Shown here piece by piece: positions 51,940-60,646 of a stretch of 64,000 bases of DNA. A program made the translations under genes and the position numbers. Each line of letters begins with the position of its first letter. Position 1 is the stretch's first letter. The stretch covers positions 62,001 through 126,000 of the forward strand of contig NZ_CAJGBN010000012.1 in assembly GCF_904426505.1 (NCBI RefSeq), given 5' to 3'. The stretch comes from Rubrivivax sp. A210. GTDB taxonomy: Bacteria > Pseudomonadota > Gammaproteobacteria > Burkholderiales > Burkholderiaceae_C. Under the pieces are notes generated by a model. It was not told the origin of the DNA. It was given only the letters and a program-made list of their open reading frames with translations, and did no database searches.

Positions 51940-52811
51940 GCGCTGCCTCGCTCCAGGTTGCGGCAGCGGCGACCCAGTTCCAGCAGCCAGGCTCGGCTGT
52001 CGTCGCCCCATTGGCCGGCAAAGAAGCCGGCTTCCGAACGCCGGAAGAAATCAGTCAGATCAGGACGCAGCGGGGCAAAGTGCGGATGGCGGTGCAGGAA
52101 GGGCTCCAGTCCGGCTGCAAACAAGGCCTCGCCGGCAGTCGCATTGAGGGCCCGGTGGATCTCTTCGAAGGCCCTGCGCTGTCCGCCGACGTCGGGCGTC
52201 ATCACCGCCAACATCAGCGGTCGCCAGGCCCTGCCAAAGGGCCGCGAGCGCCGCGCCAGCCAGGGCAGGCCGACATAGACGTGCAGCAAGTAGATCGCCG
52301 CCAGCGCCAGCAGCGCGGCATAGGCAGACAGCCGCTGCTGCGCCGGCCCCAGGTCGAACAGCGGCGGCGGCGCATCGGGCCGCATGTCACCCAGGCCGGT
52401 GCGGGGCGAGATCTCGGCCGGCAGCAGCGGCGCCACCGTCACCGGCCAGGCATCGATGCGCAGGCCGCGCTCGCCGCCGGGGCCGTGGAAGCGGAGCTTG
52501 AGCGGCGGTGCTTCCAGCGTGTACACGTCGCGCGGCGCCAGGAATACCTGGTACTCCAGCAGCAACTCGGGGCCGCCCTGCCAGCGCAGGCGGCGCAGTT
52601 CCAGCGCCTGGCCCGGCCGCCGCACCGGCGGCAGCGATTCCGGATCGAGCACCCAGCCCGGCGGCACGTCCACCGTCACCCGGCGCTGCAACACATCGCC
52701 CACCAGGTAGCCGAAGGCGCGCGGCTCGACGACGCTGGCCGAAGGCCCGACCTGGGCCTGGACGGCCGCGGCCGCGACCAAGGCCAGCCACCCGGTGCAG
52801 CAGGCCTTCAT
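51936..52811 (-). CDS. mxaA: MxaA-like methanol dehydrogenase maturation protein
   Basis: A 291-residue exported membrane protein. Signal peptide to about residue 20; a periplasmic beta domain (ASVVEPRAFGYLVGDVLQRRVTVDVP, VFLAPRDVYTLEAPPLKLRF); one membrane helix near 168-190 (YAALLALAAIYLLHVYVGL). A cytoplasmic tail follows with HRHPHFAPL and FFRRSEAGFFAG. This pattern is that of MxaA, required for active MxaFI and proposed to act in calcium insertion. It follows mxaS by three bases. Confidence 0.85.
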   Translation of the reverse strand: MKACCTGWLALVAAAAVQAQVGPSASVVEPRAFGYLVGDVLQRRVTVDVPPGWVLDPESLPPVRRPGQALELRRLRWQGGPELLLEYQVFLAPRDVYTLEAPPLKLRFHGPGGERGLRIDAWPVTVAPLLPAEISPRTGLGDMRPDAPPPLFDLGPAQQRLSAYAALLALAAIYLLHVYVGLPWLARRSRPFGRAWRPLMLAVMTPDVGGQRRAFEEIHRALNATAGEALFAAGLEPFLHRHPHFAPLRPDLTDFFRRSEAGFFAGQWGDDSRAWLLELGRRCRNLERGSA

Positions 52812-52814
52812 CGC

Positions 52815-53663
52815 TCAGCCGAGAAAGTGGCGGGTGAGGGCGTCGGCGTCATAGCCCTCCTCGATGAACAGAGGCGACAGGCGCCGCGCCGCAAAGAGCT
52901 GAAGCAGTGCCTCGCGCCGCTCGAGCAGCGCCTGGCGCCAGCGCTCGCGCAGCGCCGGCCGCCACCAGACCAGGCGACGGCGCCCGCTTTCGGGGTCGAA
53001 CACGCGCGCCAGGCCGCGCGGCGGACCCAGCTCGAACTCCTGCGCGTCCCACAGCACCACCGGCACCACTTCGTGGGCCGAGAGGCTGGCCAGCACGTCG
53101 CGCACCATCTCCAGCGGCAGATGGAAATCGGACACCAGGAAGACCAGGCCGCGGCGGTGGCCGAGCCAGCGCCAGGCTTGCAGCAGGCCTTGGGCGCTGC
53201 CGGCATCGGCATCCGCCCCTTGCCAGTCACGCAGCGCCCGCGCAATGCCATGGCCGGCGCCGCGGGCACGCGTGGGCAGTTGCAGCCAGTCGGGGCGCAC
53301 GCGGGCGTCGCAGCCTATGAAGCCAAAGCTGTCGCCGCTGCGCCAGGCCGAGAGTGCCAGGCTGTCCACCAGGTCAGCCAGCACCTCGGGCTTGCGCCGC
53401 CGGCCCGCGTAGACCATCGAAGCCGAGAGATCGGCCATCACCCACACGGGCACCGCCCGGCGCTGGCTGTTCAGGCGCACGCGCCAGTCGCCGAAGGGGT
53501 CGCGCAGGCTGGCGTGCAGATCCAGCCGGCGCGGGTCGGGCGCGTCCAGCAGGCTGGCGTGGCCGCGGAACTCGAGGCCGCTGTCGCCGCGCCGGCTGCG
53601 GTGGCGGCCCGGGGTCTGCCCCAGCACCGGGCCGCCGACGCGGTACCAGGCTTCCTTGATCAC
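52815..53663 (-). CDS. mxaS: MxaS-like DUF58 protein
   Basis: A 282-residue DUF58 protein, partner of MoxR ATPases. The family segment RGHASLLDAPDPRRLDLHASLRDPFGDW is near the N-terminus, and a VWA-like core with VMADLSASM (MIDAS-like) and VFLVSDFHLPLE follows. No membrane helix. Its ATG overlaps the mxaR stop. DUF58-MoxR pairs act as chaperones for metal-dependent periplasmic enzymes. Confidence 0.86.
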   Translation of the reverse strand: MIKEAWYRVGGPVLGQTPGRHRSRRGDSGLEFRGHASLLDAPDPRRLDLHASLRDPFGDWRVRLNSQRRAVPVWVMADLSASMVYAGRRRKPEVLADLVDSLALSAWRSGDSFGFIGCDARVRPDWLQLPTRARGAGHGIARALRDWQGADADAGSAQGLLQAWRWLGHRRGLVFLVSDFHLPLEMVRDVLASLSAHEVVPVVLWDAQEFELGPPRGLARVFDPESGRRRLVWWRPALRERWRQALLERREALLQLFAARRLSPLFIEEGYDADALTRHFLG

Positions 53664-54682
53664 GGCGCGGACACCCGCGCGAGAATGGCCTTCACCAGGG
53701 CCGCGGTGATCTCCTGGCGGCGCATCTCATACACCGGCTGCAGGCACAGGCGGTGGGCCACGGCCTCGTGGAAGAGGGCCTGCAGGTCCGCGGGCGTGGC
53801 GTGGTCGCGGCCATCCAACCAGGCCGCCACGCGCGCCGCGCGCAGCAGCATGCTCATGCCGCGCGGGCTGGCGCCGGCCAGCATCAGCTGATCCATTTCG
53901 ACCTCGGGCAGGCGGATGCCGAAGGCCCCCGGCTCGGCGGTGGCCCGCCACAGTTCGAGCGCGTAGTTCTGCAGCGTGGTCGAGGTCTGCACGCTGCGCT
54001 GGATCTGCGCGGCCACGGCATTCAACTCGGTGTGGGCCAGCACGCCGCCGGCCAGTTCAGCCACCAGGCGATCGGCATCGTGGAATCGAGGATCGAACAT
54101 GAGCGCTCGCCGTTCGTCGTCGCCGGCCGGCGGGTCGATGGTGATCTCAAGCATGAAGCGGTCACGCGCCGCTGAAGAAATCTCAAAGGTCTCCTCACGC
54201 TCGACACGGTTGCGGTCGGCAAAGACCAGCAGGTGCGGAAAGCGCAACTCGCGGTTGAAGGCCGAGACACTGCGCTCGGCCATCACGCGCAGCAGCAGCG
54301 AGTGCACCTGCGGGCGTGCGCGGTTGATCTCGTTGAAGAAGAAGATGGCGAGGTCTTCGCCATGGCAGATCAGCGGGCCCGGGTCTACTGCGGGCCGGCC
54401 ATCGGCGCCGATGTGGGTGTAGTACAGCAGGTCATTGGGCATCAGATCGATGGTGCCCTCGGCGCGCGCAAAGGCGCCGCCCAGCACATGCGCAAAGGCG
54501 CGCAGCAACGTGGTCTTGCCGACACCCACGTCGCCCTGCAGCAGCACATGGCCGCGTGCGAACACGGCGGTACACACCAGTCGTATCGCACGCGCCTGGC
54601 CCAGCACGGCGCGGCCGACCTCGGATTCCAGGGCCAGGGCGCGGTGGCGCCAGTCTTGCAGCAATGCGTCAGCGCGGTCCAT
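53660..54682 (-). CDS. mxaR: MoxR family AAA ATPase (MxaR)
   Basis: A 340-residue ATPase. Walker [10 protein letters not shown] (50-58), the Mox[14 protein letters not shown] region, Walker [15 protein letters not shown] (Asn where Asp is usual), and sensor [20 protein letters not shown]. It would power a maturation step for methanol dehydrogenase with MxaS, A, C, K and L. It is the first gene of the divergent maturation operon; GGAG lies upstream of ATG 54682. Confidence 0.88.
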   Translation of the reverse strand: MDRADALLQDWRHRALALESEVGRAVLGQARAIRLVCTAVFARGHVLLQGDVGVGKTTLLRAFAHVLGGAFARAEGTIDLMPNDLLYYTHIGADGRPAVDPGPLICHGEDLAIFFFNEINRARPQVHSLLLRVMAERSVSAFNRELRFPHLLVFADRNRVEREETFEISSAARDRFMLEITIDPPAGDDERRALMFDPRFHDADRLVAELAGGVLAHTELNAVAAQIQRSVQTSTTLQNYALELWRATAEPGAFGIRLPEVEMDQLMLAGASPRGMSMLLRAARVAAWLDGRDHATPADLQALFHEAVAHRLCLQPVYEMRRQEITAALVKAILARVSAP

Positions 54683-55254
54683 GCCACTCCGATGGTCTGC
54701 GGGCCGCCCCGGCGGCACCCGTCGAGCGCAGTCTGTCACGCCCATGGAACAAGCGAGGCGGCCCCACGCCGCCCCGGGGCGGAAAAAGCAAGTCCCGAGC
54801 CCCGGCGCCCGCAAACCCCAAGAGGTCCGATGCGGCCCGGCAGGCGCCACGCACCCGCGCCGCCGCACAGTTGCGCAGGCGCTGGAACACTCTGCGCCAA
54901 ATCTTGGGGATGCAGCCGATACAAGGCCGGAACGTGACGCCATGCACGTTAGCGACGGGCCTTCGAGGCCTTGCCGCGGCCTCCGGACTTTCCCGCAATC
55001 CAGCCCTCCATGAGCGAGGGCGGGCACACCATCGGCCGCTTTCAGGCCCCGAATCTCCAGGGTTTTGCCTAGGTTTCGCCGACCCGGAAGGGCCCGACGA
55101 TGGCCCGCAGCGACAGGTGCGGCGATGCAAGCGCCCAATGCCGCTGACGACGGGCACGGTTGTTGCACCCTGCGACACCGTCCACTCGAGCGACGACGGG
55201 ATTAGGTGGCACCGGTCGCGCGTATCCAGACCACCAAAAAGCAAGGAGACACTG
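54683..55254. other. 572-base divergent region between mxaR and xoxF
   Basis: This is the longest gap in the window. Frames on both strands happen to stay open, as expected in GC-rich DNA, but none looks like a protein: the translations are Pro/Arg/Ala-rich with no family pattern. The xoxF leader has an AAGGAGA ribosome site at 55243-55249. Apart from the inverted repeat at 55156-55181, no clear promoter was found. The region must control both operons. Confidence 0.6.
55156..55181. promoter_or_regulatory. Imperfect palindrome in the xoxF upstream region
   Basis: ACGGTTGTTGCA-CCC-TGCGACACCGT: the arms match with one mismatch and one unpaired base. It lies 74 bases before the xoxF ATG. It may be an operator for the lanthanide/methanol response; no known consensus was matched. 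Confidence 0.45.
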
Positions 55255-57075
55255 ATGAATCTTTTCCGGCGATCGAGCGGCAGCTTCGCACGTCGACTCG
55301 GGCTCGCGCTCTTGGCGGTGCCGGCATTGGCGATGGCCAATGCCGACGTCGAAAAGCACATCGCGAACCCCAAGAACTGGGCCACGCAGGCTGGTGACAT
55401 GTTCAACCAGCGCTACACCCAGCTCAAGCAGATCAACAAGAGCAACGTCGGCAAGATGCAGGTCGCCTGGACCTTCTCGACCGGCGTGCTGCGCGGCCAC
55501 GAGGGCTCGCCCCTGGTGGTCGACGGCGTGATGTACCTGCACTCGCCCTTCCCGAACAAGGTTTTCGCGGTCGACCTCGACACGCAGAAGATCCTCTGGA
55601 AGTACGAACCGCGCCAGGATCCGGCCGTGATCCCGCAGATGTGCTGCGACACCGTCAACCGTGGCCTGGCCTATGCCGAAGGCAAGGTCATCCTGCAGCA
55701 GGCCGACAGCAACCTGATCGCCCTCGACTCCAAGTCGGGCAAGCTGATCTGGAGCGTGAAGAACGGCGACCCCAAGCTGGGCGCCGTCAACACCAACGCG
55801 CCGCACGTCTTCAAGGACAAGGTCATCACCGGCATCAGCGGTGGCGAGTGGGGCGTGCGCGGCTTCCTGGCTGCCTACAACCTGAAGGACGGCAAGCTGG
55901 CCTGGAAGGGCTACAGCGTCGGCCCCGACAGCGAGATGCTGATCGACCCGGCCAAGACCACCACCTGGACCGACGGCGCCGTCAAGCCCGTGGGCCCGGA
56001 CTCGTCGCTCAAGACCTGGAAGGGCGACCAGTGGAAGATCGGCGGCGGCACCACCTGGGGCTGGTACAGCTACGACAAGGCGCTGAACGCGGTGTTCTAC
56101 GGAACCGGCAACCCGTCGACCTGGAACCCGGCTCAACGCCCCGGCGACAACAAGTGGTCCATGTCCATCTGGTCGCGTGACGTCGACACCGGCAAGGTCA
56201 ACTGGGTCTACCAGATGACCCCCTTCGACGAGTGGGACTTCGACGGCATCAACGAAATGATCCTGGCCGACATCGACGTCAAGGGCAAGCCCACCAAGGC
56301 GCTGGTCCACTTCGACCGCAACGGCTTCGGCTACACGCTGGACCGCACCAACGGCGCGCTGCTGGTGGCCGAGAAGTACGACCCGAAGGTCAACTGGGCC
56401 ACCCACGTCGACATGAAGAGCGGCCGGCCGCAAGTGGTGTCCAAGTACTCCACCGCGCAGAACGGGGCTGACGTCAACACCAAGGGCATCTGCCCGGCCG
56501 CCCTGGGCAGCAAGGACCAGCAGCCGGCATCCTTCGACCCCGAGACCAAGCTCTTCTACGTGCCGACCAACCACGTCTGCATGGACTACGAGCCGTTCAA
56601 GGTCGAGTACACCGCGGGCCAGCCGTACGTCGGCGCCACGCTGTCGATGTACCCGGCGCCGGGCAGCCACGGCGGCATGGGCAACTTCATCACCTGGAAC
56701 GCCGGCACCGGCAAGATCGTGCAGAGCAAGGCCGAGAAGTTCTCGGTGTGGAGCGGCTCGCTCAACACCGCGGGCGGCCTGTCCTGCTACGGCACGCTCG
56801 AGGGCTACCTGAAGTGCGTGGACAAGAACGACATCTCCAAGGAGCTGTTCAAGTTCAAGACGCCGTCCGGCATCATCGGCAACGTCTTCTCCTACGAGCA
56901 CAAGGGCAAGCAGTACATCGGCGTGTTCTCGGGCATCGGTGGCTGGGCCGGCATCGGCATGGCCGCGGGCCTGGAGAAGGACACCGACGGCCTGGGCGCC
57001 GTGGGTGGCTACCGCGAGCTGAACCAGTACACGGAACTCGGTGGCTCGCTGACGGTTTTCGCTCTGCCGAACTGA
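55255..57075 (+). CDS. xoxF: Lanthanide-type PQQ methanol dehydrogenase XoxF
   Basis: A 606-residue periplasmic quinoprotein oxidising methanol (and often formaldehyde), with electrons passing to a cytochrome. Signal peptide to about residue 30 ([13 protein letters not shown]). Active-site features: vicinal disulfide Cys130-Cys131 ([13 protein letters not shown]), metal ligands Glu198 (SGGEWG) and Asn286 (GTGNPSTWN), catalytic Asp328, and Asp330 two residues later (DEWDFDG). That second Asp is Ala in calcium-type MxaF and marks lanthanide enzymes. No mxaI small subunit follows. It is followed by hairpins and then xoxG and xoxJ. Confidence 0.96.
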   Translation: MNLFRRSSGSFARRLGLALLAVPALAMANADVEKHIANPKNWATQAGDMFNQRYTQLKQINKSNVGKMQVAWTFSTGVLRGHEGSPLVVDGVMYLHSPFPNKVFAVDLDTQKILWKYEPRQDPAVIPQMCCDTVNRGLAYAEGKVILQQADSNLIALDSKSGKLIWSVKNGDPKLGAVNTNAPHVFKDKVITGISGGEWGVRGFLAAYNLKDGKLAWKGYSVGPDSEMLIDPAKTTTWTDGAVKPVGPDSSLKTWKGDQWKIGGGTTWGWYSYDKALNAVFYGTGNPSTWNPAQRPGDNKWSMSIWSRDVDTGKVNWVYQMTPFDEWDFDGINEMILADIDVKGKPTKALVHFDRNGFGYTLDRTNGALLVAEKYDPKVNWATHVDMKSGRPQVVSKYSTAQNGADVNTKGICPAALGSKDQQPASFDPETKLFYVPTNHVCMDYEPFKVEYTAGQPYVGATLSMYPAPGSHGGMGNFITWNAGTGKIVQSKAEKFSVWSGSLNTAGGLSCYGTLEGYLKCVDKNDISKELFKFKTPSGIIGNVFSYEHKGKQYIGVFSGIGGWAGIGMAAGLEKDTDGLGAVGGYRELNQYTELGGSLTVFALPN

Positions 57076-57096
57076 GACCCGTCGCGATGAATCCTT

Positions 57097-57156
57097 GATC
57101 ACCCTAAGGTGATCTTTCGTAGGGGGGACGGCGCTGCTGAGGCTGCCTTCCCCCCT
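57097..57156 (+). terminator. Two tandem hairpins between xoxF and xoxG
   Basis: Stem 1: GATCACC (57097-57103) with GGTGATC (57108-57114), loop CTAA, then TTT. Stem 2: AGGGGGG (57121-57127) with CCCCCCT (57150-57156), with GGC/GCC pairing inside, then GTTT. They may partly terminate transcription or protect the xoxF message, making xoxF far more abundant than the genes after it. Confidence 0.6.
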
Positions 57157-57193
57157 GTTTCGTTGCACCCGTGACTTTGGATACCGCCTCATC

Positions 57194-57598
57194 ATGATTT
57201 TTCGAACGTCCGCGCTGGTCCTGCTGGCCACCGTCTGCGCCCTCGCGCAAGCGCAATCCACCCCGCCCGCCGACGCGGCGCCGCTGTACACGGTGCAAGA
57301 CGGCTACAAGGTCGACGCCGACACGATGAAGGGCTTCCGCGCCTGGCGCGCTGCCGCCTGCGACCGCTGCCACGGCGCCAACCAGGAAGGCATGGTCGGC
57401 CCCTCGCTGCTGGCCAGCATGAAGGTGCTGACCAAGGAAGAGTTCATCAAGACCGTGCGCGACGGCCGGCTCGAGAAGGGCATGGTCAGCTTTGCCGGCA
57501 GCCCGCAGGTGATGGACAACATCGACCGCCTCTACGCCTACCTCAAGGGCCGCTCCGACGGCGCCATCACGCGCGCCAAGGTCGAAGAAATCAAATGA
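57194..57598 (+). CDS. xoxG: c-type cytochrome XoxG
   Basis: A 134-residue exported monoheme cytochrome c (signal peptide MIFRTSALVLLATVCALAQA). Heme site CDRCH at 56-60; Met97 in EKGMVSFAG is the probable sixth ligand. It should accept electrons from XoxF. It is short compared with many XoxG proteins. Its stop overlaps the xoxJ start (ATGA). Confidence 0.9.
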   Translation: MIFRTSALVLLATVCALAQAQSTPPADAAPLYTVQDGYKVDADTMKGFRAWRAAACDRCHGANQEGMVGPSLLASMKVLTKEEFIKTVRDGRLEKGMVSFAGSPQVMDNIDRLYAYLKGRSDGAITRAKVEEIK

Positions 57599-58461
57599 TT
57601 CCCGCCCTGTCTTCGTTCGGGTGGGCCGCTGTTGCCGCCACGCTGGGCCTGTTGTCCCAGCCGGCCCTGGCGCAGGACGCGCCCGCGCCGCGTACGGCGC
57701 TGCGCGTATGCCAGGACCCGAACAATCTGCCGTTCTCCAACACCGAGAAGCAGGGCCTCGAGAACCGCATTGCCGAGGTCTTTGGCAAGGCGCTCGGGCT
57801 GCCGGTCACCTATTACTCGTTTCCGCAGCGCATGGCCTTCATCCGCAACACGCTGCGCTTCAAGCTGCCGGGCCAGGACTACCCCTGCGACATCGTGATG
57901 GGCGTGCCGGCCGGCTTCGACCAGGTTTCGGTCACCAAGCCCTATTACCGTTCAACCTATGCGCTGGTGTACGCCAAGGGCAAGGGCATGGATCAGGTCG
58001 CCAGTGCCGATGACTTTCTGCGCCTCGACGCGGCCAGGCTCAAGTCGCTGCGCATCGGCATCCATGACCGCTCGCCCGCTTCGGCCTGGCTGGTCAAGCA
58101 CCAGCTGGTCGACCAGGGCGTGCCTTATTCGATGCTCAATGCCGACCCCGACCAATACCCGGGCGAGATCATCGAGAAAGACCTGGCCAGCGGCAAGATC
58201 GACGCGGCCATCGTCTGGGGGCCCATCGCAGGCTTCTTCGCCCAGCGCGTCAAGCAGACCCCGCTGGCCGTGGTGCCGCTGAAGTCCGAGCCCGGTGTCA
58301 AGTTCGACTACCCGATGGCGATGGGCGTGCGCTATGGCGAGCGCGAATGGAAGCAGCAGATCGAGGGCCTTCTCGAATCGCGCCGTACCGAGATCCAGGC
58401 CATCCTGCGCGAGTTCGGCGTGCCCCTGGTTGACGAATCCTTCGAAGCGCGAAAGGAATGA
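57595..58461 (+). CDS. xoxJ: XoxJ/MxaJ-like periplasmic binding protein
   Basis: A 288-residue protein of the substrate-binding-protein fold associated with quinoprotein dehydrogenases. Signal peptide to about residue 26 (GLLSQPALA). Segments LRVCQDPNNLPFSNTEKQGLENRIAEVFGKALG, MGVPAGFDQVSVTKPYYRSTYALVY, and KIDAAIVWGPIAGFFAQ fit the MxaJ/XoxJ family. XoxJ is thought to help activate apo-XoxF. Two cysteines (CQDPN and YPCDIVMG) may form a disulfide. Confidence 0.9.
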   Translation: MIPALSSFGWAAVAATLGLLSQPALAQDAPAPRTALRVCQDPNNLPFSNTEKQGLENRIAEVFGKALGLPVTYYSFPQRMAFIRNTLRFKLPGQDYPCDIVMGVPAGFDQVSVTKPYYRSTYALVYAKGKGMDQVASADDFLRLDAARLKSLRIGIHDRSPASAWLVKHQLVDQGVPYSMLNADPDQYPGEIIEKDLASGKIDAAIVWGPIAGFFAQRVKQTPLAVVPLKSEPGVKFDYPMAMGVRYGEREWKQQIEGLLESRRTEIQAILREFGVPLVDESFEARKE

Positions 58462-58474
58462 CGGCGGCCTCGCG

Positions 58475-59497
58475 ATGAAGTTCGCCCTCCTCTTGCTGGG
58501 GGCGCTGCTGGGGGCGCTGCCGGCGGGGGCCGCCCAGGCAGCGCCGGACCGGGCCGCCGCCATCCGCCTGAGCGCCAGCGTGCTCAAGATCGAGGTGCAG
58601 CGGGTCCAGGGTGGCTATGCCCTGGGCTCGGCGGTGGCGGTGGCACCCGGCGTGGTGGTCACCAACTGCCATGTCACGCGCGAGGCTTTGCAGATTTCGG
58701 TCGTGCGCGGAGGCCAGCGCTGGCGCGTCGACGCCCAGGCCAGCGATGCTGGCCACGACCTCTGTGCGCTGCGCGTGCCGGGCCTGCAGGCCGACAGCGT
58801 GGTCTTGGGTCGCAGCAACGAGCTGAAGCCCGGGCAGTCGGTGCTGGCACTGGGCTACACCGGCGGGGTCGAACTTCAACGCAGCGAAGGCGACATCGTC
58901 GCGCTGCACCGGCTGGATGGTGCCCAGGTCATCCAGGTGCGCAACGGCTTCAACTCCGGCGCCAGCGGCGGCGGGCTGTTCGACGACACCATGCGCCTGG
59001 TCGGCATCCTGACCTTCCGCCTGCGTGGCGGGCAAGCCCACTACTACGCGGCGCCGGTGGAGTGGCTTCAGCCCTTGATCGCAGCAGACGGTGACTTTCG
59101 CGCCGTGGCGCCGCTGGCCGCCACTGCGGCAGCCTTCTGGCAGGTGCCGGCGGCGACGCAACCCGTCTTCCTGCGCGCTGCCGCGCTGGAGCGCGAGCGC
59201 CGCTGGGAAGAGCTTGAAGCCCTGGCCTTCAACTGGACCCGCAGCGATGCCCGCGACCCCCAGGCCTGGTACCTGCACGGCCTGGCGCTGCGCGGCCTGC
59301 AGCGCCCGGGCGAGGCGCAGCGCGCACTCGAACAATCGCTGGCGCTGGACGCCGGACTGCAGGAAGCCTGGTTCCAGCTCGGCATGCTCAACATCGAACA
59401 GGGCCGACTCGAGCCCGCGCGGCAGGCACGCGACAGGCTGGAAGCACTGAACCCTGAACTGGCGGCCACTCTGGCGCGTGTGCTGGTGCCGCAATGA
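58475..59497 (+). CDS. Trypsin-like serine protease fused to TPR repeats
   Basis: A 340-residue exported protein (signal peptide MKFALLLLGALLGALPAGAAQA). The first 210 residues form a trypsin-like domain with a complete triad: His66 (VVTNCHV), Asp95 (AGHDLCAL), Ser164 (NSGASGGGLF). The cysteines at CHV and DLCAL may pair. Residues 230-335 hold TPR-like helices (AWYLHGLALRGLQRPGEAQRALEQSLALD). ATG 58475 lies 14 bases after xoxJ, and its stop overlaps the next gene. A protease inside a methanol-dehydrogenase operon is unexpected; it could process or check a periplasmic partner, or act as a binding protein. Confidence 0.82.
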   Translation: MKFALLLLGALLGALPAGAAQAAPDRAAAIRLSASVLKIEVQRVQGGYALGSAVAVAPGVVVTNCHVTREALQISVVRGGQRWRVDAQASDAGHDLCALRVPGLQADSVVLGRSNELKPGQSVLALGYTGGVELQRSEGDIVALHRLDGAQVIQVRNGFNSGASGGGLFDDTMRLVGILTFRLRGGQAHYYAAPVEWLQPLIAADGDFRAVAPLAATAAAFWQVPAATQPVFLRAAALERERRWEELEALAFNWTRSDARDPQAWYLHGLALRGLQRPGEAQRALEQSLALDAGLQEAWFQLGMLNIEQGRLEPARQARDRLEALNPELAATLARVLVPQ

Positions 59498-60237
59498 ACG
59501 GATCAACGATGCCTCTGATTTCCGCCCGCGTTCTGATGCCGGCCCTGCTGTCGGCCCTGCTCCTGGGTGCCGGCCTGGCCGCCCGGGCCGCCGATGCGCC
59601 CGCCCCCGCCGCGCCCAGCGGCGCGCAGGACTTTTCGCGAGCCGAGCGCCTGCTCTTCATGACGCCGCAGTTGCGCGGCATCAAGCCACCCACGAAGCTG
59701 CGCTACCGCTTCCGCCGCAGCGGCTCGCTCGAGGCCGGCTTCGAGGACAGCGTGGACCTGGTGCTCACGCGTGCCCCAGCCGGCGGATGCTGCGCCGCGC
59801 GCACCGACTTCCTGAGCGGCGAGCGCCGCCTCAACCTGCCCGACATGCCCGAGGCCGAGGGCAACCCGGTGACGCTGTACTTCCTGGAGCGTGACGTGCG
59901 CGAGATGCAGCGCCTGACGCGTGGCTCGCAGGCCCACTTCCGCAAGCAGATCCGCATGGTGGCGTACAACGGCGCCACGGTGCGCGACATCGCCTGGCAC
60001 TACCGCGGCAAGACGGTGGCGGCCCAGGAGGTGACGCTCAAGCCCTATCTCGACGACCCCAACCGGCCGCGCTTCGAGGCCCATGCGCGCAAGGAGTACC
60101 GCTTCGTCCTCTCTGATGCCGTTCCCGGCGGCCTGATCGCCATTCGCACGCGCACGCCCGGCGTCGAGGACAAGGCGCCGCTGCTGGTCGAGGAACTCGA
60201 GCTCGAAGGCAGCGAACCGGCACCGGCCGCCCCCTGA
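59494..60237 (+). CDS. Exported protein of unknown function in xoxF operon
   Basis: A 247-residue protein I do not recognise. Signal peptide near residues 8-33 (LMPALLSALLLGAGLAARA). The mature part is beta-rich in appearance (TKLRYRFRRSGSLEAGFEDSVDL, RKQIRMVAYNGATVRDIAWHYRGKTV, KEYRFVLSDAVPGGLIAIRT). The only cysteines are the vicinal pair Cys99-Cys100 (PAGGCCAAR). It overlaps the protease gene (ATGA) and its own stop overlaps a possible start of the next gene, so it is part of the operon. It may be a structural or redox accessory of XoxF; no function is assigned. Confidence 0.7.
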   Translation: MNGSTMPLISARVLMPALLSALLLGAGLAARAADAPAPAAPSGAQDFSRAERLLFMTPQLRGIKPPTKLRYRFRRSGSLEAGFEDSVDLVLTRAPAGGCCAARTDFLSGERRLNLPDMPEAEGNPVTLYFLERDVREMQRLTRGSQAHFRKQIRMVAYNGATVRDIAWHYRGKTVAAQEVTLKPYLDDPNRPRFEAHARKEYRFVLSDAVPGGLIAIRTRTPGVEDKAPLLVEELELEGSEPAPAAP

Positions 60238-60266
60238 TGCAACCCGCCATCCACGAGCTCACGCCC

Positions 60267-60641
60267 ATGAAATCCCCCGCCCTCGCCCTGGCCGCTGCGC
60301 TGCTGGCTGCCCTCGCCGCCCTGCCTGCGCGAGCCAACGACTTCCCCACCGTCGACCGTGTGCTCTACGTGCAGGAGTGCATGTCGGCCCATCCTGGGCC
60401 CAAGTTCGAGATGGTCAACAAGTGTTCCTGCGCGCTCGACGCCATCGCCCGCGACGTCAAGTTCGAGGACTACGTGGAGATGGTCACCGTCGTCAAGGCG
60501 ATGTCCATAGGCGGCGAGCGCGGCAGCAATATCCGCGACGCCGAGCCGCTGAAGGTGTACCTGAAGCGCCACCGCGAGCTGCAGGCCAAGGTCGAGCAGG
60601 GCTGCTTCCTCAGCGCCGCCAACCCAACAGGCCCGCGCTGA
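60267..60641 (+). CDS. Small exported four-cysteine protein in xoxF operon
   Basis: A 124-residue protein from ATG 60267; ATG 60237, overlapping the previous stop, would add ten residues. Signal peptide ends at ARA near residue 23. The mature part is helical, with cysteines in the order VQECMSAHPG, NKCSCALD and QGCFLS, that is one, a CxC, and one. This could be two disulfides or a metal site. I do not recognise the family. The MBL-fold gene follows five bases later. Confidence 0.68.
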   Translation: MKSPALALAAALLAALAALPARANDFPTVDRVLYVQECMSAHPGPKFEMVNKCSCALDAIARDVKFEDYVEMVTVVKAMSIGGERGSNIRDAEPLKVYLKRHRELQAKVEQGCFLSAANPTGPR

Positions 60642-60646
60642 CCGCC

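Noticed and set aside
54683..55168. In-frame N-terminal extension of mxaR
   Set aside because: The added residues are low-complexity and unlike MoxR proteins. ATG 54682 has an upstream GGAG and starts the family domain.
54556..55254. In-frame extension of xoxF upstream by 233 codons
   Set aside because: The extension has no protein-like pattern and would put the signal peptide in the middle of the product. The ribosome site at 55243 supports ATG 55255.
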